This document shows positions 1-10,404 of a DNA stretch of 64,000 nucleotides, piece by piece. Position numbers and translations under genes: made by a program. Location of the stretch: NCBI RefSeq assembly GCF_014656355.1, contig NZ_BNCG01000004.1, forward strand, positions 124,001 to 188,000, given 5' to 3'. Each line of letters starts with the position of its first letter. Position 1 is the first letter of the stretch. This DNA is from Camelimonas fluminis (GTDB taxonomy: Bacteria; Pseudomonadota; Alphaproteobacteria; Rhizobiales; Beijerinckiaceae). The notes below the pieces were generated by a model. It saw only the letters and a program-made list of their open reading frames with translations, was not told where the DNA came from and ran no database searches.

Positions 1-1
1 C

Positions 2-1207
2 GAGGCGGCGATCATCTACGCGCTCGACACCACCGAGCAGCGCGCCCTGGAGGCGCAGTTTGCCCAGGCCCAGAAGATGAACGCGGTTGGCCAGCTCGCC
101 GGCGGCGTGGCGCACGACTTCAACAACGTTCTGCAGGCGATCATCGGTTTCAGCGACCTGCTGCTGGCCAAGCATCGCCCGACCGATCCCTCCTTCCAGG
201 ACATCATGCAGATCAAGGGCAACGCCAACCGCGCCGCCGCGCTGGTGCGGCATCTGCTGGCGTTCTCGCGCCGCCAGACGCTGCGTCCGCAGGTCATGCA
301 GGTGGGCGACGTGCTGGCGGACGTTTCCCTGTTGCTGAAGCGGCTGCTGGGCGAGCGGGTCGACCTCGACGTGCATCACGGGCGCGATATCTGGCCGGTC
401 AAGGCCGACATCAACCAGTTCGAACAGGTCATCATGAACCTGTCGGTCAACGCGCGCGACGCCATGCCGGACGGCGGCAAGGTTTCGATCCGCACAAGCA
501 ATGTCACGGCGGCGGAGGCCCGGCGCTACGACGACAGCATGCCCGCGGCCGATTATGTGATGATCGAGGTGAGCGACACCGGCGTTGGCATGCCCCCGGA
601 GGTGATGGTCCAGATCTTCGAGCCATTCTTCACAACGAAGGAAGTGGGCAAGGGCACGGGCCTAGGTCTGTCGACGGTGTATGGCATCGTCAAGCAGACG
701 GACGGCTTCATCCTCTGCGACAGCGAGCTGGGCAGGGGCACGACCTTCCGCATTTTCCTGCCGCGCCATGTTGCGGAAGAACAGCCATTGAAAGTCGAGG
801 GCGGCGCGGCCGTCGCCCGTCAACCCGCCGCCGATCTGACCGGACGCGGCGTGATCCTGCTGGTTGAGGATGAAGAGGCGGTGCGTGCGTTCGCCTCCCG
901 CGCCCTGTCAACCCGCGGCTATACGGTGCTGGAGGCCGCCTCTGGCCGTGAGGCGATCAGCCTGCTGGAGGAGCGGGGCGAGCCGGTCGATCTCGTCGTC
1001 TCCGACGTGGTCATGCCTGAAATGGACGGGCCGTCGTTGCTGCGCGAATTGCGCGCCCGCGATATCCAGGCGCGCATCGTGTTTGTATCCGGCTATGCCG
1101 AAGATGCGTTCCGCAAGAACCTGCCGGAAGGGGAGGCGTTTGTTTTCCTGCCCAAGCCCTTCAGCCTCAAACAACTCATCGAGGCGGTGAAGGCGCAAAT
1201 GGAGTAA
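2..1207 (+). CDS. cckA: Hybrid sensor histidine kinase CckA, C-terminal part (5' end outside window)
   Basis: This is the C-terminal 401 residues of a hybrid histidine kinase whose start lies left of the window; the frame is open from base 2. The dimerisation/phosphoacceptor helix carries GGVAHDFNN, with the His codon at 113-115. The ATPase domain follows with N box NLSVNARDAM, G1 DTGVGMPP, F box FEPFFTT and G2 GKGTGLGLS. A receiver domain closes the protein, with its phosphoacceptor Asp in VVSDVVMPEMDG (codon 1004-1006). HisKA-HATPase-receiver with the AHDFNN type of H box is the layout of CckA, the alphaproteobacterial kinase that feeds phosphate through ChpT to CtrA. The membrane and PAS parts cannot be seen, so another hybrid kinase of this subfamily is possible. 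Confidence 0.85.
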   Translation, partial: EAAIIYALDTTEQRALEAQFAQAQKMNAVGQLAGGVAHDFNNVLQAIIGFSDLLLAKHRPTDPSFQDIMQIKGNANRAAALVRHLLAFSRRQTLRPQVMQVGDVLADVSLLLKRLLGERVDLDVHHGRDIWPVKADINQFEQVIMNLSVNARDAMPDGGKVSIRTSNVTAAEARRYDDSMPAADYVMIEVSDTGVGMPPEVMVQIFEPFFTTKEVGKGTGLGLSTVYGIVKQTDGFILCDSELGRGTTFRIFLPRHVAEEQPLKVEGGAAVARQPAADLTGRGVILLVEDEEAVRAFASRALSTRGYTVLEAASGREAISLLEERGEPVDLVVSDVVMPEMDGPSLLRELRARDIQARIVFVSGYAEDAFRKNLPEGEAFVFLPKPFSLKQLIEAVKAQME

Positions 1208-1370
1208 AGGCAGCTGAAACGACGGATCGTGGGTGGAAATGCGCGTGCGTGACGCTGGATATTCACCCGCCATTCCGTGTGGAAGCGCCCACCGCGGCGC
1301 TCTGCCCCCCGGTGACCCGTGCGATGACCGGGCGTCACGGCGATGGGCGGAAAAAACCCTTTACATGCAA

Positions 1371-1396
1371 TATAATGTTGAGAACAAAAATCGAAC
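1371..1396 (+). promoter_or_regulatory. recA promoter -10 element and LexA (SOS) box
   Basis: A perfect TATAAT lies at 1371-1376. Five bases further on is GAACAAAAATCGAAC (1382-1396), which fits the direct repeat GAAC-N7-GAAC bound by LexA in alphaproteobacteria. The box sits about where transcription would start, so bound LexA would block initiation at recA. No good -35 match is visible at the expected distance. The lexA gene is not in this window. Confidence 0.75.
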
Positions 1397-1471
1397 ATGA
1401 TATATGGAACATATAGAGTACAAACAACGCGTTGAAGCCGCCCGACGCGTCATGCCATAAGGGACAGGACA

Positions 1472-2557
1472 ATGTCGCAATCCGCGCTCAGGCTCGTTGA
1501 AGGTTCCTCCATGGACAAGACAAAGGCGCTCGACGCAGCGCTTTCCCAGATCGAGCGGTCGTTTGGCAAGGGCTCCATCATGCGCCTTGGCAAGAACGAC
1601 CGCCCCGTCGAGATCGAAACGGTGTCAACCGGTTCTCTCGGGCTTGATATTGCGCTGGGCGTTGGCGGTCTGCCGCGTGGCCGCATCATCGAAGTTTATG
1701 GCCCGGAATCGTCGGGCAAGACCACGCTGGCGCTGCACACCATCGCCGAGGCCCAGAAAAAAGGCGGCGTCTGCGCTTTTGTTGACGCCGAGCACGCGCT
1801 GGATCCGGTTTACGCTCGCAAGCTGGGCGTGAAGCTGGATGACCTGCTGATCTCACAGCCGGACACTGGCGAGCAGGCGCTTGAGATTGCCGATACGCTG
1901 GTGCGTTCCGGCGCGATCGACGTGCTGGTGATCGACTCGGTGGCGGCCCTGACGCCGCGCGCCGAAATCGAAGGCGAAATGGGTGAAGTGCAGCCGGGTC
2001 TTCAGGCGCGCCTGATGAGCCAGGCGTTGCGCAAGCTCACCGGCTCGATTTCGCGCTCCAACACCATGGTCATCTTCATCAACCAGATTCGCATGAAGAT
2101 TGGCGTGATGTACGGTTCGCCCGAGACCACGACGGGCGGCAACGCGCTGAAGTTCTATGCCTCGGTCCGCCTCGACATCCGCCGCACCGGCGCGATCAAG
2201 GATCGTGATGAAGTCACGGGCAATTCAACGCGCGTCAAGGTGGTGAAAAACAAGGTGGCGCCGCCTTTCAAGCAGGTTGAATTCGACATCATGTATGGCG
2301 AGGGCATCTCCAAGCTTGGCGAGCTGATTGACCTGGGCGTCAAGGGCGGCATTGTCGACAAGTCGGGCGCCTGGTTCTCTTATGACAGCCAGCGTCTGGG
2401 GCAGGGGCGCGAGAACGCCAAGACGTTCCTGCGACAGAACCCCGAGATCGCCGACCGCATCGAAGCCGCCATTCGCCAGAACGCTGGCCTCCTTGCCGAA
2501 CGCATTCTGGAGAATATCGATCCTTCAGAAGATGAGCTCGACGAGGGCCAGGCCTGA
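1472..2557 (+). CDS. recA: Recombinase RecA
   Basis: RecA of 361 residues, the usual length. It forms ATP-dependent filaments on single-stranded DNA for homologous recombination and triggers LexA self-cleavage. Walker A is GPESSGKT (residues 77-84); [26 protein letters not shown] and the L2-side stretch [19 protein letters not shown] are all present. The C-terminus is acidic ([12 protein letters not shown]), as is usual for the regulatory tail. The start at 1472 gives the N-terminus [10 protein letters not shown], which matches rhizobial RecA; a later ATG at 1511 is possible but would drop that conserved stretch. The gene has its own SOS-type promoter and is followed by a hairpin terminator. 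Confidence 0.98.
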   Translation: MSQSALRLVEGSSMDKTKALDAALSQIERSFGKGSIMRLGKNDRPVEIETVSTGSLGLDIALGVGGLPRGRIIEVYGPESSGKTTLALHTIAEAQKKGGVCAFVDAEHALDPVYARKLGVKLDDLLISQPDTGEQALEIADTLVRSGAIDVLVIDSVAALTPRAEIEGEMGEVQPGLQARLMSQALRKLTGSISRSNTMVIFINQIRMKIGVMYGSPETTTGGNALKFYASVRLDIRRTGAIKDRDEVTGNSTRVKVVKNKVAPPFKQVEFDIMYGEGISKLGELIDLGVKGGIVDKSGAWFSYDSQRLGQGRENAKTFLRQNPEIADRIEAAIRQNAGLLAERILENIDPSEDELDEGQA

Positions 2558-2562
2558 TTCTG

Positions 2563-2597
2563 ACGCCGGCGGATCACCCCCGCCGGCGTTTCATCTT
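2563..2597 (+). terminator. Terminator after recA
   Basis: The inverted repeat ACGCCGGCGG (2563-2572) and CCGCCGGCGT (2580-2589) has a 7-base loop and is followed by TTCATCTTT. It starts six bases after the recA stop codon. Confidence 0.75.
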
Positions 2598-2797
2598 TAT
2601 CCGCCGTGGGCGGACGCCAGCCTGGTTACTGGATTCGATGCAACTACCGGCGCTGGCGACGACCATTGGCTGCATGTGAGCCATTGGCGCATCGCCCCGG
2701 TTTCCAATCTCGACAAGGGCGCGTCGCCTCACTAGAAGACGTGTGCTGAAGGGGCGGCGACCGGCCGTCCTGCATCTGTCCCGAGTGCGTGTTTCTG

Positions 2798-5449
2798 ATG
2801 AGCGGCGTCAACGAAATTCGATCGACCTTCCTCGATTACTTTGCCAGGAACGGCCATGAAGTCGTGCCGTCAGCTCCGCTCGTTCCCCGGAACGATCCAA
2901 CGCTGATGTTCACCAACGCCGGCATGGTTCCGTTCAAGAACGTGTTCACCGGCGCCGAGAAGCGGCCCTATGTGCGGGCGACCTCCTCGCAGAAATGCGT
3001 TCGCGCCGGCGGCAAGCACAACGATCTCGACAACGTCGGTTACACGGCCCGCCATCACACCTTCTTCGAGATGCTGGGTAATTTCTCCTTCGGTGATTAT
3101 TTCAAGGAAAATGCCATCGAACTGGCGTGGAACCTGGTCACCAAGGAATTTGGCCTGCCCGAGAACAAGCTGCTCGTCACGGTCTACTCCGAGGATGAGG
3201 AGGCGTATGGCCTGTGGCGCAAGATCGGCCTGCCCGAGAGCAAGATCATTCGCATCTCCACCTCGGACAATTTCTGGATGATGGGCGACACCGGCCCCTG
3301 TGGTCCGTGCTCTGAAATTTTCTATGACCATGGCGCGCACATTCCCGGTGGCCCGCCTGGCAGCCCGGATGAGGATGGCGACCGCTTCATCGAGATCTGG
3401 AACCTCGTGTTCATGCAGTTCGACCAGCTGGCCCCTGGCGAGCGACTGAGCCTGCCGCGGCCGTCCATCGACACCGGCATGGGACTGGAGCGGATTTCCG
3501 CGGTTCTGCAGGGCACCCACGACAATTACGCCACCGACATGATGCGGGCGCTCATCATGGCCGTCGCCAATCTGACTGGCGTCGATCCGGATGGCCCCCA
3601 GGGCGTCAGCCACCGGGTGATCGCGGATCATTTGCGCGCCTGTTCGTTCCTGATCGCCGACGGCGTGCTGCCCTCCAACGAGGGCCGGGGCTACGTATTG
3701 CGCCGCATCATGCGCCGCGCCATGCGTCATGGTCAGTTGCTTGGCGCTCGCGAGCCCCTGATGTGGCGGCTGTTCCCGGCGTTGAAGCGCGAGATGGGCG
3801 AGGCGTTCCCGGAGCTTGGTCGCGCCGAGGCGCTGATTACCGAGACGCTGCGTCTTGAAGAAGTCCGCTTCCGCCGCACCCTCGAGCGGGGACTCGCCAT
3901 TCTTGAGGATGAGACCCGCGACCTGCGCGAGGGCGATCGTCTTTCCGGCGAGACCGCGTTCACCCTTTATGACACTTATGGCTTCCCGCTGGATCTGACC
4001 CAGGACGCCTTGCGCGCCCGTGGCGTTGGCGTCGACACTGAAGCATTCGACAGCGCCATGCAGCGCCAGCGCGAGTTGGCGCGCGCCAACTGGGCTGGCT
4101 CAGGCGAAGCGGCCACTGACCGCGTGTGGTTCGGCATTCGCGAGCGCGTCGGCGCCACGGAGTTTCTCGGCTACGATACGGAGAAGGCCGAGGGCAGCGT
4201 TGTCGCCCTGGTGCGCGACGGCGCCGAGATCGAGGTAGCCCGCGCCGGTGAAACAGCGCAGGTTGTGTTCAACCAGACGCCGTTTTATGGCGAGTCTGGT
4301 GGTCAGGTCGGTGATGAAGGCGTCGCGACCGGCGCTGGTTTTCGCGCCCGCATCACTGCCACCGGTAAAAAGCTTGGCGATCTGTTCGTTCATGATGTGA
4401 CGGTCGAGGAAGGCGAACTGCGGGTTGGTCAGGCGGCTGAATTGCAGGTCGCTCACGACCGTCGCCGCGCCATTCGCGCCAACCACTCCGCAACCCATCT
4501 GCTGCATGAAGCGCTGCGTCTTGTCCTTGGCGATCATGTGGCCCAGAAGGGCTCGCTGGTCACGCCCGAGCGTCTGCGCTTCGACATCAGCCATCCCAAG
4601 CCGATTACCCCGGAAGAGCTGGCGCAGATTTCGGATATCGCCAACGACGTCATCGTCCAGAACAGCCCGGTCGTTACCCGGTTGATGGCGGTGGACGAGG
4701 CGATCGAGTCCGGCGCCCGCGCCCTGTTCGGCGAGAAGTATGGCGACGAGGTCCGCGTCGTCTCCATGGGGCGGACGCTCGACGGCGCCAACCGCGATTT
4801 CTCCATTGAACTGTGCGGCGGCACCCACGTGGAGCGCACCGGCGACATCGGCCTGGTCACCGTGGTTGCGGAAGGCGGGGTTGCCGCCGGCGTGCGCCGG
4901 ATCGAAGCGCTGACCGGCGCTTCGGCCCGCAAACATCTGTCCGGCGAAAGCGCCCGCCTGCGCGATCTGGCGGCCCTGCTGAAGACTCCGGTCGACGAGG
5001 CCGCAGGCCGCCTTGAGAACCTGCTCGATGAGAAGCGCAAGCTCGAACGCGATCTGGCCGACGCCCGCAAGAAGCTGGCGATGGGCGGTGGCGGCGAAGG
5101 CGGCGGCGAGCCGGTGCGCGAGATCAATGGCGTGAAGTATTTCGCCCGCGCCGTGTCCGGCGTGGAGATGAAAGACCTCAAGGGCCTCGTTGACGACGCC
5201 AAGAAGAAAGTTGGCTCCGGCGTGGTGGCGCTCGTCAGTGTCGCTGACGACGGCAAGGCCGCCATCGTTGTCGGCGTTACGCCGGACCTGGTCGACCGTT
5301 TTGACGCCATCACGCTTGTACGGGCCGGCTCGGCTGCGCTTGGCGGCAAGGGCGGTGGCGGCCGTCCGGACATGGCCCAGGCGGGCGGCCCGGATGGCGC
5401 CGCAGCCGATGCGGCCCTGAAGGCGGTCGAGAGCGTCATCGCCGCCTGA
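2798..5449 (+). CDS. alaS: Alanine--tRNA ligase
   Basis: Cytoplasmic class II synthetase of 883 residues that charges tRNA-Ala. The N-terminal catalytic core begins [15 protein letters not shown] and carries motif 1 and motif 2 regions ([33 protein letters not shown]). The editing domain has its zinc ligands in HSATH (His563, His567) and CGGTH (Cys673, His677). The C-terminal C-Ala/DHH-like end reads [16 protein letters not shown]. An in-frame GTG nine bases upstream would add only three residues; the ATG at 2798 is preferred because MSGVNEIR is the usual family start. The preceding 240-base gap holds the recA terminator. The gene is followed by a strong bidirectional hairpin. Confidence 0.97.
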   Translation: MSGVNEIRSTFLDYFARNGHEVVPSAPLVPRNDPTLMFTNAGMVPFKNVFTGAEKRPYVRATSSQKCVRAGGKHNDLDNVGYTARHHTFFEMLGNFSFGDYFKENAIELAWNLVTKEFGLPENKLLVTVYSEDEEAYGLWRKIGLPESKIIRISTSDNFWMMGDTGPCGPCSEIFYDHGAHIPGGPPGSPDEDGDRFIEIWNLVFMQFDQLAPGERLSLPRPSIDTGMGLERISAVLQGTHDNYATDMMRALIMAVANLTGVDPDGPQGVSHRVIADHLRACSFLIADGVLPSNEGRGYVLRRIMRRAMRHGQLLGAREPLMWRLFPALKREMGEAFPELGRAEALITETLRLEEVRFRRTLERGLAILEDETRDLREGDRLSGETAFTLYDTYGFPLDLTQDALRARGVGVDTEAFDSAMQRQRELARANWAGSGEAATDRVWFGIRERVGATEFLGYDTEKAEGSVVALVRDGAEIEVARAGETAQVVFNQTPFYGESGGQVGDEGVATGAGFRARITATGKKLGDLFVHDVTVEEGELRVGQAAELQVAHDRRRAIRANHSATHLLHEALRLVLGDHVAQKGSLVTPERLRFDISHPKPITPEELAQISDIANDVIVQNSPVVTRLMAVDEAIESGARALFGEKYGDEVRVVSMGRTLDGANRDFSIELCGGTHVERTGDIGLVTVVAEGGVAAGVRRIEALTGASARKHLSGESARLRDLAALLKTPVDEAAGRLENLLDEKRKLERDLADARKKLAMGGGGEGGGEPVREINGVKYFARAVSGVEMKDLKGLVDDAKKKVGSGVVALVSVADDGKAAIVVGVTPDLVDRFDAITLVRAGSAALGGKGGGGRPDMAQAGGPDGAAADAALKAVESVIAA

Positions 5450-5570
5450 GTTTTTGGGGTCATTTCCGGGGAAGCTGGCAAAGGCTTCGAGCCAGGAACC
5501 TGGGGCAAGACGGGGGGGCGGGGAAAACGTCAGCCCAAGATCCCCGTGATGTTGCGCCTCATCTGAAACA

Positions 5571-5604
5571 AAAAAGGCCCGGATGGACGCATCCAGGCCT
5601 TTTT
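5571..5604. terminator. Bidirectional terminator between alaS and glsB-like gene
   Basis: AAAAAGGCC (5571-5579) pairs with GGCCTTTTT (5596-5604) around an inner stem GGATG/CATCC with loop GACG. A-tract on one side and T-tract on the other let it stop transcripts from both convergent genes. Confidence 0.85.
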
Positions 5605-5651
5605 GCTTTCGCTCGCCAACCAAACGGGCGATGGGCTTGCTTTCCGTGCGC

Positions 5652-5903
5652 CTATCGTCGCACAGCCCGGGCGATGGCGATCAGGATACAGGCGCCAACA
5701 AAGCCGGCGACCAGATAGCCGACCCAGCCGCCAAGCACCACGCCCACAAGGCCCAGCAACAGATTGGCGACAGCCGCGCCGACAATGCCGAGCACGATAT
5801 TGAGCAAAACGCCGGTGTCGCTTTTCATGAACATTGAAGCGAACCATCCGGCGAAGCCGCCGACGATAATGGCGGCGATCCAGCCAATCTGGGCAGTTTC
5901 CAT
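5652..5903 (-). CDS. GlsB/YeaQ/YmgE family small membrane protein
   Basis: An 83-residue protein made almost wholly of hydrophobic, glycine-rich segments: roughly residues 7-24, 31-55 and 58-78. The pattern IGWIAAIIVGGFAGWFAS followed by MKSDTGVLLNIVLGIVGAAVA is that of the GlsB/YeaQ/YmgE (transglycosylase-associated) family of inner-membrane proteins, often induced by stress, with no settled biochemical role. The ATG at 5903 has a very good ribosome binding site, GGAAGGAG seven bases upstream. A longer open frame to 6050 has no support. It is convergent with alaS and shares its terminator. Confidence 0.9.
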   Translation of the reverse strand: METAQIGWIAAIIVGGFAGWFASMFMKSDTGVLLNIVLGIVGAAVANLLLGLVGVVLGGWVGYLVAGFVGACILIAIARAVRR

Positions 5904-6267
5904 TGCAAGCGCTCCTTCCATGTGATCAGTCAACGTCCGGGCGCGGCCTTTGGTTGCATGCACGGTATCCATGGCGACGTTCTTCGTCGTGGCCGCGTAT
6001 CTGTCCGGAATTTGACGCCTGATCGTCCCGCACACACGGGTGACGCGCAAGAAGTCCGCGACGGCAGGGTTGCGTGGCGAGGCCCGTGCTTTAAACAGTA
6101 TGCGGCTTTGTTCTGGAGCCGCTCACGCGCCAGGGCGTTTTCTGCGACGCGCGCAGAGCTCCGATTGGTGGAGCATGCATCAGTTCTGTGGCGTCCCTGA
6201 AGCCCTTGTGGTCAGGGATGTCCCGTGATCATGGTTCTTGACAGGGAGCCGGTTCGCCGGTGGCGGA
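5904..6267. other. Divergent intergenic region, no gene seen
   Basis: These 364 bases separate the minus-strand glsB-like gene from the plus-strand nnrU-like gene and should hold both promoters. Short open frames here have no ribosome binding site and no recognisable product. Confidence 0.5.
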
Positions 6268-6837
6268 ATGTTCAAACTGGTCGCAGGTCTCGTGTTGTTC
6301 TTCGCCGCCCATGCGCCCGCCATCGCGCGGGGGCTGCGTGACCGTCTTCGCGCTTCATGGGGCGTCAGGGGCTATCGCGGCGCCGTCAGCCTGCTGGCCC
6401 TGGTTGGACTTGCGCTTGTCGTCTGGGGTTTCCATGACTATCGCCAGGCCGGCTACATCCAGGTCTGGGATCCCCCGGTCTGGACGCGCCATCTGGCGTT
6501 CCTGATCAACCTGCCGGTTTTCATTCTCCTCATCGCCGCCTATGCGCCGGGCCACATCAAGGCGCGTCTTGGCCATCCGATGCTGGCTGCGGTCAAATTC
6601 TGGGCGCTGGCGCACCTGCTCGCCAATGGCGACCTCGGCGGCATGCTGCTGTTCGGCTCCTTCCTGGGCTGGGCGGTGCTGGCGCGCATCGCTACGAAGC
6701 GCCGTGGCGAGCGCGCCGTTGTGGCCAATCCGTCATGGGTTGCGGATGCGGTCGCCGTGGTGGGCGGCGTGGCGCTCTGGGCGTTGATGCTCACGCGTCT
6801 GCACACGCTGCTGATCGGCGTTCCCCTGCTGTCCTGA
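6268..6837 (+). CDS. NnrU family membrane protein
   Basis: A 189-residue integral membrane protein with about five hydrophobic segments. The start MFKLVAGLVLFFAAHA, the pairs YRGAVSLLALVGLALVVWGF and HPMLAAVKFWALAHLLANGDLGGMLLF, and the polar charged stretch ATKRRGERA before the last helices match the NnrU family (named for a gene tied to nitric-oxide metabolism in Rhodobacter). Its biochemical activity is not established. The ATG at 6268 is chosen over an upstream TTG at 6238 because it begins exactly at the family start. No denitrification genes lie nearby, so the name describes homology only. Confidence 0.82.
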   Translation: MFKLVAGLVLFFAAHAPAIARGLRDRLRASWGVRGYRGAVSLLALVGLALVVWGFHDYRQAGYIQVWDPPVWTRHLAFLINLPVFILLIAAYAPGHIKARLGHPMLAAVKFWALAHLLANGDLGGMLLFGSFLGWAVLARIATKRRGERAVVANPSWVADAVAVVGGVALWALMLTRLHTLLIGVPLLS

Positions 6838-6935
6838 GGTCCCGGCGGACGGACTGACACGCCGTCGCCGCTTCCCGCCGCGCGACATCCGTCCGTGGCG
6901 ACCAAGCTCATCCCGTTTGTTGCGAGGCTGGTTCC

Positions 6936-7763
6936 ATGTCACTTCAATCCGAAATCAAGCGCATCACGGCTCCGGATCTGCGGGCGCGCAAGGGAGGCGA
7001 GCCGATCGTGTCGCTCACGTCCTATCATGCGCACACGGCCGGCCTGCTCGATCGTTTCTGCGACATGATCCTCGTCGGCGATTCGCTTGGCATGGTGATG
7101 CACGGCCTGCCGTCCACGGTGCCGGTGACCCTGGAGATGATGATCCTGCAGGGTCTGGCGGTGATGCGCGGCTCGTCGCGGGCCCTGGTCACCGTCGACA
7201 TGCCGTTCGGCTCCTATGAGGAGAGCCCGCAGCAGGCGTTCCGCTCCGCGTCCCGCATCGTGAAGGAAACCGGTTGCGGCGCCGTCAAGCTGGAAGGCGG
7301 CGTGCTGATGGCCGAGACGGTGGCCTTCCTCACCCGTCGCGGCATTCCGGTCATCGGCCATATCGGCATGACCCCCCAGTCCATTAACACCTTCGGTTCG
7401 TTCCGCGCCCGTGGCCGCGACGAGGCCGACTGGCCGGAAATCGAAGCGGACGCCCGCGCGATCGCCCAGGCCGGCGCCAGCGCCATCGTCATCGAGGCCG
7501 TGGCCGAGCCGCTGGCCGCCAAGATTACCGGCGACATCGACGTGCCGACCATCGGCATTGGCGCTTCGAACGCCTGCGACGGCCAGGTGCTGGTGCTGGA
7601 AGACATGCTCGGTCTCAGCCCGTGGGTGCCGAAATTCGTCAAGCGCTACGCCGATCTGGGCCCGGCCATCGCCAGCGCCGTCGAGGCCTATGCCGACGAG
7701 GTGCGCTCGCGCGCCTTTCCGGCGAAGGAACACACCTATCCCAAGAAGCAGGCCAAGACCTGA
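6936..7763 (+). CDS. panB: 3-methyl-2-oxobutanoate hydroxymethyltransferase
   Basis: PanB (275 residues, normal length) transfers a one-carbon unit from methylenetetrahydrofolate to 2-oxoisovalerate, giving ketopantoate for pantothenate and coenzyme A. Family blocks are clear: [30 protein letters not shown] (metal-binding Asp), [29 protein letters not shown] and [22 protein letters not shown]. The first block has YHAH where enterobacterial PanB has YDYP; this is common in alphaproteobacterial forms. panC is not adjacent. A short tandem repeat starts exactly at the stop codon. Confidence 0.95.
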   Translation: MSLQSEIKRITAPDLRARKGGEPIVSLTSYHAHTAGLLDRFCDMILVGDSLGMVMHGLPSTVPVTLEMMILQGLAVMRGSSRALVTVDMPFGSYEESPQQAFRSASRIVKETGCGAVKLEGGVLMAETVAFLTRRGIPVIGHIGMTPQSINTFGSFRARGRDEADWPEIEADARAIAQAGASAIVIEAVAEPLAAKITGDIDVPTIGIGASNACDGQVLVLEDMLGLSPWVPKFVKRYADLGPAIASAVEAYADEVRSRAFPAKEHTYPKKQAKT

Positions 7764-7801
7764 GTCTGGAGACCTGAGCCTGGAGACCTGGGCCTGAGGC
7801 G
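7760..7801 (+). repeat. 14-base tandem repeat over the panB stop codon
   Basis: Nearly three copies of CTGAGTCTGGAGAC run in tandem: 7760-7773, 7774-7787 with one change, and a more diverged third copy to 7801. The panB TGA (7761-7763) lies inside the first copy. Confidence 0.75.
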
Positions 7802-7984
7802 AAGGCGCAGGCCCGCCCCCAGACTGGCCCCGGACAGACCGCCGTTTCCCTGCCGGGGTCGCTTCGCACGACGGTCTGTGTTAAGGCCTCAGTTTCCGCC
7901 AGAGCGACAGATTTGCTGGCGGCTCCTGAGGCCAGACTTCCGGCCGCCAGGGCGTTTTCCTTTTGACACCGGACCGCGAGCCAG

Positions 7985-8746
7985 ATGAGCGATATCTTCC
8001 GCGAAATCGACGAGGACCTCAGGCGTGACCGCGCCGCTGACCTGGCGCGCCGTTATGGCGGCGTGGCGCTCGGCGTGGCGCTCGTCGTCATTCTGGGCGT
8101 CGGCGGCTGGCGGTTCATGGAGCATCGCGCCGCCCAGCAGGCGGCGGATGCCGGCGTCGCTTTCGAGCAGGCGCTGAAGCAACTGCGCGACGGCGGCAAC
8201 GCCGCCGCCGGGGTCAGCGCGCTGGAAACCATCGCTGGCCAGTCGGCCGGCGGCTACAGGACGTTGGCGCGCTTCCGCCTGGCCAGCCAGAAGGCGATCA
8301 CCGACAAGCCGGCCGCCATTGCTGCATTTGACGCGCTGGCAGCCGACAACTCGCTCGACCCGGCCCTGCGGGATCTGGCGCGCGTCCGCGCCGCTGCCAT
8401 CGACGTCGACATCGCCCCGCCAGAGGCGATCGTCAAGCGCATGGAAGGCCTGGCCGCTCCGAACAGCGCCTGGCGCAGCCAGGCGCGCGAACTGATCGGC
8501 CTCGCATGGATGAAGGCGGGCAAGCTGGAAGAGGCCGGGCGCTGGTTCTCCCAGGTCGCGGTGGACGGCGAGGCTCCGCAGTCCCTGCGCCGCCGCGCCC
8601 AGCTGTTCATGGAACTGGCCGCCGCCGGGCCTGTCACCGCTGCGCCTGCGCCTGCGGCGGCGTCGCCCTCGCTGTTCAATGCGCCGCAGCCGCAGCTGAC
8701 GCCAGCGGCGCCGGCCCAGCCTTCCGGCGGCCCCGCGCCACGATAA
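7985..8746 (+). CDS. YfgM-like tetratricopeptide repeat protein, single membrane anchor
   Basis: A 253-residue protein with a short charged cytoplasmic N-terminus (MSDIFREIDEDLRRDRAADLARRYGG), one membrane segment at about residues 25-44, and a helical, alanine-rich periplasmic part whose repeated pattern resembles tetratricopeptide repeats. The end is a Pro/Ala-rich tail. This matches YfgM/DUF2133-like proteins encoded next to der, which work beside the SecYEG-associated chaperone network in enterobacteria. Here it sits 147 bases upstream of der without the bamB gene that often lies between them. The function is inferred from family and position. Confidence 0.8.
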   Translation: MSDIFREIDEDLRRDRAADLARRYGGVALGVALVVILGVGGWRFMEHRAAQQAADAGVAFEQALKQLRDGGNAAAGVSALETIAGQSAGGYRTLARFRLASQKAITDKPAAIAAFDALAADNSLDPALRDLARVRAAAIDVDIAPPEAIVKRMEGLAAPNSAWRSQARELIGLAWMKAGKLEEAGRWFSQVAVDGEAPQSLRRRAQLFMELAAAGPVTAAPAPAAASPSLFNAPQPQLTPAAPAQPSGGPAPR

Positions 8747-8893
8747 GGCTTGCGCGCTTTCCGGCGCCGGTTGGCCGTCGTTGTCAAAGGGTCTCGTCAT
8801 GACGGGGCCCATGAACCGTTTCTGTAACCGCGTTTTCTTCACGCGTCCGGCGGGATCGCCGCGCGAAAAAACGCCAACCGCCGGCGCGCCATC

Positions 8894-10267
8894 ATGACCC
8901 TTCCCCTGGTCGCCATCATCGGGCGGCCGAATGTCGGCAAGTCCACCCTGTTCAACCGGCTCGTCGGCAAGAAGCTGGCGCTGGTCGACGACCAGCCCGG
9001 CGTGACGCGCGATCGCCGTGAGGGCGATGCGCGCATCGGCCACTTTCATTTCCGCGTCGTTGATACGGCCGGCTTGGAGGAGTCCGACGCGGACAGCCTC
9101 ACCGGCCGTATGCGCGCCCAGACCGAGGCGGCGGTGGACGACGCCGACGCCATCCTGTTCGTCATGGACGCCCGCGTCGGTCTCACCGGCTCCGACAAGG
9201 CTTTCGCCGATCTGGCGCGACGCTCCGGCAAGCCGGTGATCGTGCTCGCCAACAAGGCTGAGGGCAATCGTGGGCTGGAAGGCTCTTACGAAGCATTTGG
9301 TCTTGGACTTGGCGACCCGGTGCCGGTGTCGGCTGAGCACGGCGAGGGCATGAGCGGCCTGCTGGAGGCGCTGATGCTGGCCCTGCCGGAGGCGGCGGAG
9401 CAGCAGGCTGATCCGGATTTCGATCCGGAAGCGGAGATGGTCGACAAGCCGGTTCGCATTGCCATCGTTGGCCGTCCCAACGCCGGCAAGTCGACGCTGA
9501 TCAACCGTATGCTGGGCGAAGATCGCCTGCTCACCGGCCCTGAGGCTGGCATCACCCGCGATTCCATTTCGCTGGAATGGGTGTGGCGCGGGCAGAAGGT
9601 CAAGCTGTTCGACACCGCCGGGCTGCGCAAGCGCGCCCGCATTGACGACAAGCTGGAGAAGCTGTCGGTGGCGGATGGCCTGCGCGCCACCAAATTCGCA
9701 GATGTGGTGGTGGTGCTGCTGGACTCCACCATCCCCTTTGAAAAGCAGGATCTGACCATCGTTGATCTGGTCGAGCGCGAGGGCAGGGCCCTCGTCATTG
9801 GCCTCAACAAATGGGACCTGGTGTCCGATCAGCCGGGCCTGCTCGCCGAATTGCGCGAGAAGGCGGCGCGGCTGTTGCCGCAGGTGAAGGGGTGCCCGGT
9901 CGTTCCCCTTTCCGGCCTTGCCGGCGACGGCGTTGACCGGCTGATGCAGGCGGTGATGAAGGCGCATGCGGTCTGGAACACCCGGATTTCCACGGCGCGC
10001 CTCAACCAGTGGCTGGGCGAGACCGTCGAGGCCCATCCGCCGCCGGCCGTGTCCGGGCGTCGCATCAAGATCCGCTACATGACCCAGGTGAAGGCGCGGC
10101 CGCCGCACTTCGCCCTGTTCGGCAACCAGCTCAATGAGTTGCCCAACTCTTACACGCGCTATCTGGTCAACGGCCTGCGCGAGAGCTTTGATCTGCCCGG
10201 AACGCCTGTTCGCCTGTCCCTGCGCATGGGGTCGAATCCGTTCGAGGGCAAGAAGAAAAAGCGCTGA
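8894..10267 (+). CDS. der: Ribosome biogenesis GTPase Der (EngA)
   Basis: A 457-residue double GTPase needed for 50S subunit assembly. The first G domain has GRPNVGKS (10-17), DTAG (57-60) and NKAE (120-123). The second has GRPNAGKS (193-200), DTAG and NKWD. The C-terminal KH-like domain includes [26 protein letters not shown] and ends in a lysine run, GKKKKR. Two G domains in tandem with a KH-like tail is unique to Der. A strong hairpin terminator follows. Confidence 0.97.
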   Translation: MTLPLVAIIGRPNVGKSTLFNRLVGKKLALVDDQPGVTRDRREGDARIGHFHFRVVDTAGLEESDADSLTGRMRAQTEAAVDDADAILFVMDARVGLTGSDKAFADLARRSGKPVIVLANKAEGNRGLEGSYEAFGLGLGDPVPVSAEHGEGMSGLLEALMLALPEAAEQQADPDFDPEAEMVDKPVRIAIVGRPNAGKSTLINRMLGEDRLLTGPEAGITRDSISLEWVWRGQKVKLFDTAGLRKRARIDDKLEKLSVADGLRATKFADVVVVLLDSTIPFEKQDLTIVDLVEREGRALVIGLNKWDLVSDQPGLLAELREKAARLLPQVKGCPVVPLSGLAGDGVDRLMQAVMKAHAVWNTRISTARLNQWLGETVEAHPPPAVSGRRIKIRYMTQVKARPPHFALFGNQLNELPNSYTRYLVNGLRESFDLPGTPVRLSLRMGSNPFEGKKKKR

Positions 10268-10350
10268 CGGGTTCAGGGCGCTGTCGCCCGCTCCTGGCGC
10301 GCTTTCGTCTGGCAGGAGACGGCGGCCTCCGGTTCTGACCACGAACCCAG

Positions 10351-10390
10351 ACAAACAAAAACCCGGGCTCTGGCCCGGGTTTTTGTTTGT
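10351..10390. terminator. Strong bidirectional terminator between der and the SDR gene
   Basis: A perfect 18-base inverted repeat, ACAAACAAAAACCCGGGC and its complement, surrounds the loop TCTG. A-rich and T-rich arms allow termination of both converging transcripts. Confidence 0.9.
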
Positions 10391-10404
10391 GGCGTCGAAG
10401 AAAC

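Noticed and set aside
7889-10354. An 821-residue open frame antisense to der and its upstream gene.
   Set aside because: It is the mirror of GC-rich coding DNA; Der on the plus strand has every family motif, and the antisense product has no recognisable domain.
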